Part shown: positions 22,681 to 33,185 of the stretch, one piece after another
How positions within the stretch are numbered: the stretch's first letter is position 1
How the letters are laid out: every line of letters begins with the position of its first letter
Source: Ailanthus altissimus
Lineage: Eukaryota; Streptophyta; Magnoliopsida; Sapindales; Simaroubaceae
Assembly (NCBI GenBank): GCA_946807835.1
Contig: OX327702.1
Location: 12,586,001 to 12,650,000, forward strand
Reading direction: 5' to 3'
DNA: 64,000 bases
The notes under the pieces: generated by a model
Told to the model about the DNA's origin: nothing
Databases searched by the model: none
The model's input: the letters and a program-made list of their open reading frames with translations, nothing else
Made by a program: the position numbers and the translations under genes

Positions 22681-23424
22681 ATGGCTTCTAGTAACCCTTT
22701 GATCCGCATTCTCAATGCATACCAACTCAAGGGTGCAGAAAACTATTCTGACTGGCTAATGAATCTCAAAATAGTTTTAGATTTTGATAAGTTTGGGCAT
22801 GTAATTGATCAGCGGTTACCCCAAGGCATTTCTGATTATGCTTCTCCAGAGAAAAATGAGACATATCAGAAATGGTTGGATGATGATTTAAAAGTCAAAT
22901 CTTACATTCTAGTCTCGATGTCTATGGAGTTGCAAAGAGAGCATGTCCGCATGGATGATGCTAGCAGTATAATGCTTTATTTGAATGAGCTTTTTGGCGA
23001 CAGACCTCAGATCGATATATACAGAGTTGCCAAAGCTCTCTTTCAGGCTAGACTCCCAAAAGGTAGTCCTGTTAGTCTTTATGTCCTCAAGATTATTGGA
23101 TACATCGAGAGATTGGAGACTATGGATATGGCACTGAGTAATGTATTGGGGAATAGTTTGATTCTCTAATCGCTTTCAGGGTCATTTGCACAGTTCATCA
23201 TGAAATTTAACATGCAAGCATTGACCTCTACTTATGTTGATTTGCATAACATGCTTAAGACGTCACAGGAGGACATGAACAAAAGGGGCACAACCCTCTA
23301 TGTTCAAGATACTTCATATTTTACCCTAAAGGCTTTTGAGAAGTCTAAAGGAAATAATACTCCCACAGATATATGGTTGCCTATTATTGAAATTTCTTTA
23401 GCATTTGATGCTAGTATAGGGTAG
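22681..23424 (+). pseudogene. Copia gag of element C
   Basis: The frame starts MASSNPLIRILNAYQLKG at 22681 and is the typical plant copia gag N-terminus (UBN2-type), with WLMNLKIVLDFDKF, YQKWLDDDLKVKSYIL and ARLPKGSPVSLYVLKIIGY. It stops at 23167 after 162 codons. The protein sense resumes in another frame at 23200 (MKFNMQALTSTYVDLHNMLK). The zinc knuckle that should follow EKSKGNN is missing. The sequence jumps to a few protease/linker residues and then the pre-integrase region, so a deletion of gag C-terminus and protease is inferred near 23380-23420. A complete copia gag would be considerably longer. Confidence 0.88.
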
Positions 23425-23429
23425 CATTA

Positions 23430-23659
23430 GTAGTAGTTCAAGAACTTTAAATGATATAAAATTTTGGCATATGAGATTAGGTCACAGAGGTGTAAGACGT
23501 CTAATTCGTCTGATTAAAGATGGTCGGATACCTGATCTGACCATACAATCTTACCTAGTTTGTGAATCTTGTATTAAAGAAAAAATGACTAAATCTCCAT
23601 TTACTGGTGTTGGACACCGTGCCACTGATTTATTGAAATTAGTACATAGTGATGTATGT
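23430..23659 (+). pseudogene. Copia gag-pre-integrase domain and integrase start
   Basis: The translation reads MRLGHRGVRRLIRLIKDG, CESCIKEKMTKSPFTGVG and LLKLVHSDVC. It contains the His and Cys residues of the pre-integrase zinc region and the first catalytic aspartate (HSD). The frame is cut after HSDVC by gypsy LTR D1. The reading frame continues at 28452 once D1 and its duplicated TATGT are removed. Confidence 0.9.
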
Positions 23660-26600
23660 TGACAGGACCTGACCCGAGACCCTCTACCATAGATCCCAGC
23701 GGCCCTGCCCGGCAACCTGACAGAAGTTCCTCCGAACCTAACTGGGTATGTTGAGAAATTCCGCGAGGCGAACTCCTTTTTATTTCTTGTTACTACTAAG
23801 AAGGTCTAGTAACATACATGAAAACAACATCTTAATTTTAAAAACAAACGGACAGAGTTTCCCCTGTTTTTCGAAAAATCCATATAAAACCTGCAAAGAA
23901 ATTTCACTTCTATTTCCAATACATCTCAATTCTACCAATTCGGACCTCTGGTCCTTTCCAAATCAAATCCAACACAACTCAAAAGTTTCATTTAAATCAC
24001 AAAATAAGCATACTCATGTAAAGTAAAGATGATCATCAAAACCTCGAAATATTTTCTTGTTGGTTCGAAACATACATACAATTATACATGCCTACTACTA
24101 CTATGCATAAAGTAAAGAGTGCTATTTAGCACATTTACATGTACAAAAATAATCTTCGGATTCGGCCCACTACTCGGCAACAGGAGAATCAGCAGCTTGC
24201 GTACCGAGACCTGCACCTGGAAAAGGGGTTTAAAAATATAAAATATAAAACGGGTGAGCTAAAAGAGCTCAGTGAGTGTAAATGAGATTTCAATTACAAG
24301 AACATTATACAAAGATAGCAATTTCTAAAGTACATGTAGAAATTATGCTTCTAAAACGGATGTAAAACTGTAAATCGGTTTCTAATATCATATGCTAATG
24401 AAATCTTGCTGAGCGGGTTTTATCTACATCTTTGGAAAACTATATTCAGAATCTGTATAATATAATAACTGCTGTGTGCATATAAATGCATAAATGCTAT
24501 CGGTAAATCGAAAACTAGTAAAATCCTCGCTCGGCCATTTTCTTTCTAAACTGTACCAATGGTAACCCTAAAGCTCTATACCCACGCAGCGACTCAACTA
24601 GCACCGCATACGTGAGTAGGTCACGGGGCACCTCAACTAGCAGCACCCACAGTGACATCTCAATTGTAATATCCAATCTCTATTAGTAGTATTGGCTCCT
24701 AGATTTCGGTATAGAACAAATAAGACACCCTAGGGTTACTCGATTTTAACCCTATTAGAAATATTCCCTTTATAGTGCAAGTGAGAGATATTAGACCTAA
24801 TTTGGTAATTTCACACTCGATCGGTGCGCTGGACGACCCTAGAATATTTTTAGAATTTTTCTCTATTGGCTTGGAAAAGAAAATTCTAATTTACTACATG
24901 AATTTCCATTTAAGGGTTATGAATGGAACAAGCCTTTGTTGAGAAACATAATCCATATATTAGAGAATGGACCAATTAGAAGAAATCTCATGGATTGCCA
25001 AGTTTGAAGTTCTAGTTAGTTCTTTGGACTATTCCAACTAGATAGTTACAAATTAACTAATTACATAATTAGTTTTCAACTAATGGCAAATTAGTAATTT
25101 TGAGAAAGTTGAAGGGAAAAATGGTAAATTGAGGGAGGACTATAAATAGGTTGGAAGTGTGTAGAATTTGGAAGAAGATCAAAAGCAAACACTTAGAACA
25201 AAAGAGAGAAAATTCGAGCTTGGAAAGGGGGGCTGCTACAGTGACCTTTCAAGTTTTGTTTTCATGAATTTTTATGTGTAATCAAGCCAAAATAAGGTTA
25301 CAAACCAATCCCTAAGCTCAATTGAAGTCTCTATTAGTGGAAATTCAAGAAAAAGAGGTAAGAAAAGCATCTTTTATGAGTTTGATAAGTTAGATTTCAA
25401 GAATGCTTTAATTGATGTTCTTATGTGTATTCTTGGCTTAGATTGAGTTGAATTCTAGTGTGGAGCTTGAAGGAGTCATCAATTTGAAGAAATTAACAAG
25501 GTGCGAATTAGGGTTTTTGGTGATTGTGTTGTAGAGATTTCAATTGGTTGTAATTAGGGCTTTAGAATGAAATTGGCATGATTTTATTGTAATTGGAACA
25601 AGAAATTGAGAAAAGGAATGTGTTGAAACCTAGGGTGAAATTCTGCCACTTTAGGGAAGTTAGGAATTGAGTGGAGTTTTGATTGAATTGTTGTGTGTAA
25701 ATGGTGCATATTGTGAATTGAATGTATATGGTTGATGGAAAAACCAAAAATGAAGAAAATGGGACATAATTGTCCATGTTGGAAAGGTGAAGGGCAATTA
25801 TGTCCAACCAAGTTATAAGGTGTTAAATAATTTTCAGAGCACCGGATGGTGAGTTAGTTCGATTATGGCTCCGTAACTAAAATCGGGAAGTAGTTTACAT
25901 CCGGGCTTTGTATGCCGATTAGGGCATTTAGTAGTTAAATGAGATTCTAGTATTCAATTTGGTTCTAAATGTCATTTATGGCGCGTAGGTGAAGATAACC
26001 GAGAGTGTTAACGGGAGCAGAAATCGGGAGCAAAATTGAGCGTGGAGCGGTTGTGAGTGAAAATCTGCCATTTCTTTTACTTTTCGGTTATTATGTTTTC
26101 GCACAATGACTATGTATATTTTATGAGCTTTCGATGCATAAACATGATTTATGATCTTGATATATTCATAGACATGCTTTTACATGATCGATTTGTGAAA
26201 CAGTTTTAAAATTTCTGCATTTGTTTTTAAAGCCATTGGTACCCTCAGATTATAGTGATGATGATTGTTTTAGACCCGGCCGGTATATCCCGTGCACATG
26301 GGCAGGTCTTGGGGGTGTGTCACTAACTCCGAGAAGTCGGGATGTCGAGTCATGTGAGTCGCTCTATGTGTACGGGATATTGTCTCGCTATATGCATGCG
26401 ATGTAGGATTTCGCTGCGTAGCCAGTGAGATATCTTGAGATGTCACTGTGGGTGCTGCTAGTTGAGGTGCCCCGTGACCTACTCACGTATGCGGTGCTAG
26501 TTGAGTCGCTGTGTGGGTATAGAGCTTTAAGGTTACCATTGGTACAATTTAGAAAGAAAATGGCCAAGCGAGGATTTTACTAGTTTTCGATTTACCGATA

Positions 26601-28446
26601 GCATTTATGCATTTATATGCACACAGCAGTTATTATGTTATACAGATTCTGAATATAGTTTTCCAAAGTTGTAGATAAAACCCACTCGGCAAGATTTCAT
26701 TAGCATATGATATTAGAAACCGATTTACAGTTTTACATCCGTTTTAGAAGCATAATTTCTGCATGTACTTTAGAAATTGCTATCTTTGTATAATGTTCTT
26801 GTAATTGAAATCTCATTTACACTCACTGAGCTCCTTTAGCTCACCCGTTTTATGTTTTATATTTTTAAACCCCTTTCCCAGGTGCAGGTCTTGGAACGCA
26901 AACTGCTGATTCTTCTGTTGTCGAGTAGTGGGCCGAATCCGAAGATTATTTTTGTACATGTAAATGTGCTAAATAGCACTCTTTACTTTATGCATAGTAC
27001 TAGTAGGCATGTATAATTGTATGTATGTTTCGAAACAACAAGAAAATATTTCCACTCACAACCACTCCGCTCTCAATTTCACTCCCGATTTTTGCTCCCA
27101 TTAACGCTCTCGATTATCTTCACCTACGCGCTATAAATGACATTTAGAACCAAATCGAATACTAGAATCTCATTTAACTACTAAATGCCCTAATCGGCAT
27201 ATAAAGCCCGGATGTAAACTACTTCTCGATTTTAGTTACGGAGCCATAATCGAACTAACTCACCATCCGGTGCTCTGAAAATTATTGAACACCTTATAAC
27301 TTGGTTGGACATAATTGTCCTTCACCTTTCCAACATGGACAATTATGTCCCATTTTTTTCATTTTTGGTTTTTCCATCAACCATATACATTCAATTCACA
27401 ATATGCACCATTTACACACAACAATTCAATCAAAACACCACTCAATTCCTAACTTCCCTAAAGTGGCAGAATTTCACCCTAGGTTCCAACACATTCCTTT
27501 TCTCAATTTCTTGTTCCAATTATAACAAAATCATGCCAATTTCATTCTAAAGCCCTAATTACAACCAATTGAAATCTCTACAACAAAATCACCAAAAACC
27601 CTAATTCTCACCTTGCCACTTTCTTCAAATTGATGACTCCTTCAAGCTCCACACTAGAATTCAACTCAATCTAAGCCAAGAATACACATAAGAACATCAA
27701 TTAAAACATTCTTGAAATCTCACTTATCAAACTCATAAAAGATGCTTTTCTTACCTCTTTTTCTTGAATTTCCACTAATAGAGACTTCAATTGAGCTTAG
27801 GATTGGTTTGTAACCTTATTTTGGCTTGATTACACATGAAAATTCATGAAAACAAAACTTGAAAGGTCACTGTAGTAGCCCCCCTTTCCAAGCTCAAATT
27901 TTCTCTCTTTTGTTCTTAGTGTTTGCTTTTGATCTTCTTCAAATTTCTACACACTTCTAACATAAATATAGTGCTCCCTCAATTTACCATTTTGCCCTTC
28001 AACTTACTTAAAACTTCTAATTTGCCATTAGTTAAAAACTAATTATGTAATTAGTTCATTTGTAACTATCTAGTTAGAATAGTTCAAAGAATTAACTAGA
28101 ACTTCCAACTTGGCAATCCATGAGATTTCTTCTAATTGGTCCATTCTCTAATATATGGATTATGTTTCTCAACAAGGGCTTGTTCCATTCATAACCGTTA
28201 AATGGAAATTCATGTAGTAAATTAGAATTTTATTTTCCAAGCCAATAGAGAAAAATTCTAAAAATATTCTAGGGTCGTTCGGCGCACCGATCGAGTGTGA
28301 AATTACCAAATTAGGTCTAATATCTCTCACGTGCACTATAAAGGGAATATTTCTAATAGGGTTAAAATCGAGTAACCCTACGGTGTCTTATTTGTTCTAT
28401 ACCGAAATCTAGGCGCCAATACAACTAATAGGGATTGGATATTACA
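23660..28446 (-). repeat. Gypsy LTR D1, with an internal inverted copy
   Basis: It is flanked by exact TSDs TATGT (23655-23659 and 28447-28451) in the integrase of C. On the minus strand the LTR begins TGTAATATCCAATCCC and ends ...GTCAGGTCCTGTCA. The outer LTR is present as 23660-24664 and about 27046-28446. Compared with the 2.77-kb sister D2 (43417-46189), about 380 bases of the outer copy are missing at the second junction. A minus-strand TATA-like word lies at about 27960. There is no gag or pol. I read it as a solo LTR of a Ty3/gypsy family. Confidence 0.85.
24665..27048 (+). repeat. Inverted second D-family LTR inside D1
   Basis: It starts TGTAATATCCAATC at 24665 on the plus strand, opposite to the outer LTR. 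It reads through a promoter-like TATAAATAGG (25141) and stops about 390 bases short of its end. The stop is at a junction with outer-LTR sequence where ATTTC is shared by both sides (27047-27052). An insertion followed by a microhomology deletion explains this. Short frames here (25562-25811 on the minus strand) recur in all D copies and match no protein family I know. Confidence 0.82.
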
Positions 28447-28451
28447 TATGT

Positions 28452-29130
28452 GGTCTAATGAATCAAGCTACAATGGGTGTTTTCGATACTTTGAAACATT
28501 TATCGATAATTTGTCACGATACAAGTACGTATTTCTTATGAAGCACAAGTCAGAAACCCTTGAAAAGTTCAAAAAGTTCATACTGGAAGTAGAGAAACAA
28601 ACCGACATGTACGTCAAATGCCTTCAATCAGATCGAAGAGGCGAGTACATGAGTAGTGAGTTTTCTTATTATTTAAAGGAGAATGGGATTCTCGCTCAGT
28701 ATAGTCCTCCAGGTACTCCGCAACACAATGGTGTTTCAAAAAGGATGAATCAAACTTTATTAGATATTGTTTGATTATTGATGAGCTTTACTAATCTTCT
28801 GAAATATCTGTGGGGATATGCTCTTGATACTGCTGCTCATATATTGAACAAAGTTCCATCTAAAGCTGTTCCAAGTACTCCGTATGAGATGCTGAAAGGA
28901 AAGAAACTAAGTCTTAAATATTTTAAGATTTGGGGCTGTCCTGCTTACGTAAAGGTTACGCAACAAGATAAACTTGCACCCAATGGTACAAGTACCGGTT
29001 TATTAGGTATCCCAAGAATTCAATGGGATACCAATTCTATGATCTAGAGGAATGAAACGTGTTTGTTTCTCGACGTGCCACTTTCCTTGAAAAATAGTTT
29101 CTCATGGATCGTGGAGATTGTAGAAAGATT
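28452..29130 (+). pseudogene. Copia integrase of element C
   Basis: Continuing from 23659, the sequence encodes the rest of the rve core and the integrase tail. Visible are DNLSRYKYVFLMKHKSETL, LQSDRRGEYMS (second catalytic aspartate), GILAQYSPPGTPQHNGVSKR, LWGYALDTAAHILNKVPSKA, FKIWGCPAYVKV and WDTNSMI. The catalytic glutamate of the family motif GVAER/GVSER is lysine here (GVSKR). A stop follows TLLDIV at 28772, and the frame shifts again near 29045. The enzyme is dead. Confidence 0.92.
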
Positions 29131-29139
29131 GAACTTGAT

Positions 29140-30393
29140 GAAGCAATCAAAACCAGAATGAACCAGAGATGGAACATCAAGTTCAAGTCAACAAAATACC
29201 TTTAACACACCCTCCACGTAGGTCGGAGAGGATGTCTAAACCACCTGCCAAGTATGGTCAGATGCCTGAAGGTGCACTTGGAGTTTTCTTAGTTGAAGAA
29301 AATGATCCTTTAACCTATAAAGAGGCCATATTGGACATTGACTCGGAAAAATGGCAAGAAGCCATGAAATTCGAAATTGACTCAATACATTAAAATCAAG
29401 TATACGACTTGGTTGAGCTTTTCAAATAAATAGTTCTTATTGGTTGTAAATGGATTTACAAGCGGAAGCATGGACCCGATGGAAAAATAGAGACCTTTAA
29501 AGCCCTACTGGTTGCAAAAGGTTATGCTTAACGATCTGGGATTGATTATGAGAAAACCTTTGCACCAGTAGTGATGTTAAAGTTAATACGAATTTCATTG
29601 GCGATTACTGCATATTATGACTTTGAAATATGGCAAATGGATGTAAAAGCGGCATTCCTAAATGGATATCTCGAGGAAGAGATATACATGGAACAACCTG
29701 AAGATTTTGCATTCAGCCTAACTGCTGGTCTAGTATGCAAACTAAAGAAGTCCATTTATGGACTTAAACGAAGCATCCTGAAGTTGGAATCTTCATTTTG
29801 ATGAAGTAATCAAAGGGTCTGATTTCATCAAAAATGAAGGGGAACCTTGTGTGTACAAAAAGGTTAGTGGGAGCATAATAGTTTTATTAGTTCTCTATGT
29901 AGATGACATACTGATCATTGAATATGATATAGGTATGTTACAGTCAGTAAAATATTATATAAGTAATAACTTCACCATGAAGAATTTGGGAGAGGCTTCT
30001 TATATACTAGGTATAACGCTTTATAAAAATAGGGCTAGGAATCTGATAAAACTCTCTCAATTATTGTACATAGACAGTGTCTTAGAAAGGTACAACTTCT
30101 GTAATTGTGAGACAACTAATGTGCCTTTTAGATATGGCATTCATCTTTCGAGGAAGATGTGTCCCCAGATGGAAGATGACAGAGTTAGAATGTCTAACAT
30201 CCCATATGTATCAGCTATTAAAAGTTTGATGTATGCTATGATGTGTACGAGACCTGATATCAGTATGGTTGTAAGTGTTACGAGCCGATATCAATCTAGT
30301 CCAGGTGATAGCCATTGGATGACAGTGAAGCATATCCTTAAATACCTTAAGGGTACAAAGGACAAGTTACTTATATATGGAGAAAGTGACTTA
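29140..30393 (+). pseudogene. Copia reverse transcriptase of element C
   Basis: RVT_2 motifs appear in order: PPRRSERMSKPPAKYGQMPE, WQEAMKFEIDSIH, GCKWIYKRKHGPDGK, GIDYEKTFAPVV, WQMDVKAAFLNGYLEEEIYM, KSIYGLKR, LYVDDILII (catalytic YVDD at about 29898), NLGEASYILGITLYK, YAMMCTRPDISMVV and HILKYLKGTKD. Stops or shifts occur after SIH (29391), after KGYA, after ESSF (29799) and at 30394. The catalytic box is intact but the frame is not. Confidence 0.93.
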
Positions 30394-30876
30394 TAACTGA
30401 GAGGATATACAGATTCAGACTTCCAGTCTGATCCAGATGATAGAAAGTCTACATCTGGGTATGTATTTATTCTCAATGGTGCTGCAGTGAGTTAGAAGAG
30501 CACCAAACAAGGATCCATTGGTGATTCTACTATAAAGCCAGAATATATTGCTGCCTTGGAAGCAGCAAAAGAAGTAGTTTGGATATGCAAGTTTGTCACC
30601 GAGCTCAGAATAATCCCAAGTTTGATTGATCACGTCCCATTATTTTGTGACAACAATGGAGCCATAGGACAAGCCAAAGAGCTAAGAGCACACCAGAGAT
30701 CTAAATATATGGAGAGAAAATACCACATAATTAGAGAGATCTTGGCTAGAGGAGATGTAATAATTTGTAGAGTTGACTCTGTAAATAATGTAGCAGACTC
30801 GCTGACTAAGGCCTTAACTCCTAAGGTGTTTAAGAAACACGTGGAGTCAATGGGTATAAGATACCATTACGAATGA
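30394..30876 (+). pseudogene. Copia RNase H of element C
   Basis: The sequence shows the copia RNase [30 protein letters not shown], then a stop where the family has tryptophan, KSTKQGSI, EYIAALEAAKEVVWI, LFCDNNGAIGQAK and HIIREILARGDV. It ends VESMGIRYHYE and a stop at 30874. The acidic residues of the family (TDSD, E of EYIAA, D of CDN) are kept. The element ends normally, 20 bases before the 3' LTR. Confidence 0.93.
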
Positions 30877-30879
30877 CAC

Positions 30880-30896
30880 TAGAGCAAGTGGGAGTT
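30880..30896 (+). promoter_or_regulatory. Polypurine tract of copia C
   Basis: AGAGCAAGTGGGAGTT lies directly before the 3' LTR start TGTTGAG. Element H has the mirror sequence (AACTCCCACTTGTTCT at 49224) at the equivalent place, so the word is conserved across the family. Confidence 0.75.
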
Positions 30897-33185
30897 TGTT
30901 GAGATTTGTGCTTACGTGCCATCGCATTTTGTATGAATATTTAATTTTAATATTTATGCAATTGACATTTCTTTTAATTGCTAATTATATTTATTAAAAT
31001 GGTAAGATGCTTGGAACATTTCAGATATTTTATGATCTAAAAGAGTTTAGATCTAGTCTAAAAGAGTTTACATCAGTGCTAATATTTAGCAATATCTAAA
31101 GAGTTACAGCCTTGTCTGAAATAGGACAAAGACCTTAGAATATATTAGTAATGATATAGCTGCAAAGGGTTACAAATAGTGCTAGAAAATGTCATTATGC
31201 AAGTATGTTCTAAAATACTAAGTTCCTGCTCTATTTTACTGATGCGGGTCTATTAGTGAAACCCTAATATATATAGATTAGTGTATGTCTATATCTGGAT
31301 AGTCCAGATAGTTAATTTTAGTAGACTATAAGTTTATTGGAAGCTTGTATAGGCATACGGGTATTTAGTAAGGACTGAATACTGAACAGACTCATGAGGA
31401 CCTCTAATAGACATCCTATGAAGCCGTCAATGAAAAGTCTTCTTGAGTTAAGTAGTATTCGTGATCCTTGGACCTGAGCGCCATGGTGGGCTTGTGAGTG
31501 ATCCACTATACTTTGGTTCCACATATGTCAAAGACCTTTCATGGTCTAATCGCTATGTGTCACTGGGTATAGTCCGATGCTCATAGAGTTCGATGTGCGT
31601 AGATACGGGATCTGTCAGCTCACATAGGTGAGTTGTATATCTAGAATTACGAGACTGTATCTCAGAAAGTCTTATGGCCATAAGCAGTATACCCAAGGAA
31701 AGGGTTTTTCGTAAGGTTAAACAATATTGTAAAAGTGTTTGCATATATTGTTTATCGAGATACGAATATGGAGATAAGTTCACAGATGAGCAAATAGAGA
31801 TTTGACGGTAAGAATCTATATCTCTGCTCTTCTAGGATATAGATGACGAAAGGATTATACAGATATGGTTAACCTCAGCTTGTATGGTTCAATGCGTCGT
31901 TTTGTAATATTCGTAACATGTGTGTGGGACATCGTTAACAGACTTACAAAAATGTTCCGTATGACAAACGAGCGTGAACCTAGGGAGTCTTATAATATGA
32001 AATGTACTCGTTGAGCACTGGGGTAGCAAGTCGGGTTGAACGGTTCGATCCGTGAAATTTTTGGTAGTAGGATTCGTTTTGAGGACCTATTTGTAAAGTG
32101 AAAAACATAGTTTACAAATGTTGCAAATAGGTCCCTCTTTTGTTGGAAAAGATACTCTTGACACATGTCATTAAACCATTGGCTCTTGTAATTAATTGGA
32201 CATTATTTTATTTAAATAAACATATGATGTTTATTATATTATTTTATTAGGCATGAGTAGGACACTTGTCATTAATAGACATGAGATGTTTATTATATTA
32301 TTTTTCATGTGACAAGTGTTGGACACTTGTCTTAATGAATTAATTAAATAATTAAAGTATGTTTTCTTATCTTGCATTGATAAGGCAAAAATGTATTTTA
32401 ATATATTATTTTAAATAATGCTTGGGCCATTAAGAGAACCTTTATCTTGGTTTGAATTATTTATTTAAAAATATTTGCATTGAAACACTTTTAATATTAA
32501 TAAATGTAGTCAAACAAGAAAAATGTTTCATTTTGTTAATTTTGAAGAAACAAAATTCGGCCAAGCATTATTTTAATAAAATAAATATTGTTTTGTTATT
32601 TATTAATTCATTTAAAATGCCATTGTCCAATTAAAATTAAGAAAAGTCTTTTTGGTTAATTCTTTTATGAAAAGATAAGAAAATGACATGTGTATTTTCA
32701 CTTAAGTGATTAATTGCATAAGGGTTATGTAGAGGGAAGTGTAAAAATTCAGCCAAGTGAATTTATTCACTTTTTGGAAGGCTTTCAAATACAACAAAAT
32801 ACTTCTTCATCTTTTTCTCTCAAGTTAGACTTGGTAGGAAAAACAAAAGGCAAAAAGAGTTTGTTTGCGTTTAAGTACTAGAACAAAATCCTACACTAAA
32901 TTTAAGCTACTATTCTAGCTTCTCTAATCCCACCAAAGTTGGAGACTAGAATTGTTCAAGGATTAACTTCAAGGTGAGCTCCAGATTTTTTGTTCATCAC
33001 TGAATCGTCGGCAAAGGTATGTTCGAATTACCCTAATGTTTAGATTCGGTTTACATTGATGTGTTTATCATGTTGTGAAATTTGATTTTTTATTCTGCCA
33101 ACAATATTTGTATGTATGACATGCTTATTTCTAAATGATGAACACATTACATACATAGTCACCCTAGTATAATACACGCCCAACA
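30897..33185 (+). repeat. 3' LTR of copia C
   Basis: It starts TGTTGAGATTTGTGC and ends ...ACACGCCCAACA, followed by TSD TATAG. It is collinear with the 5' LTR. The conserved core is at about 31470-31630. It lacks the terminal duplication seen at the 5' side. Confidence 0.94.

Larger units (their letters stand above)
18450..33185 (+). mobile_element. Ty1/copia element C (best preserved)
   Basis: It starts TGTTAAGATTTATGC and ends ...ACACGCCCAACA, with exact TSDs TATAG (18445-18449 and 33186-33190). LTRs of 2300 and 2289 bases frame a leader, gag, pre-integrase, integrase, RT and RNase H in the copia order, all on the plus strand. D1 (23660-28446) splits the integrase. In one 300-base LTR stretch I count about one difference in ten, mostly C-to-T or G-to-A. 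It is inserted in the 3' LTR of A, so it is younger than A. It is non-autonomous through deletions and stops. Confidence 0.95.

Noticed and set aside
25562..27550. Similar 70-85 codon frames at 25562-25811, 27301-27550 and 45040-45297 as a conserved small gene
   Set aside because: They are the same place in three copies of the D-family LTR; their similarity is explained by repeat copying, and both overlapping frames are equally kept.
23659..28446. D1 and D2 as DNA transposons with TTG...ACA ends and 4-bp target duplications ending in TG
   Set aside because: Shifting the border by one base gives TG...CA LTR ends on the minus strand and exact 5-bp duplications (TATGT and CCTGT) at both loci, the normal pattern for LTR elements.
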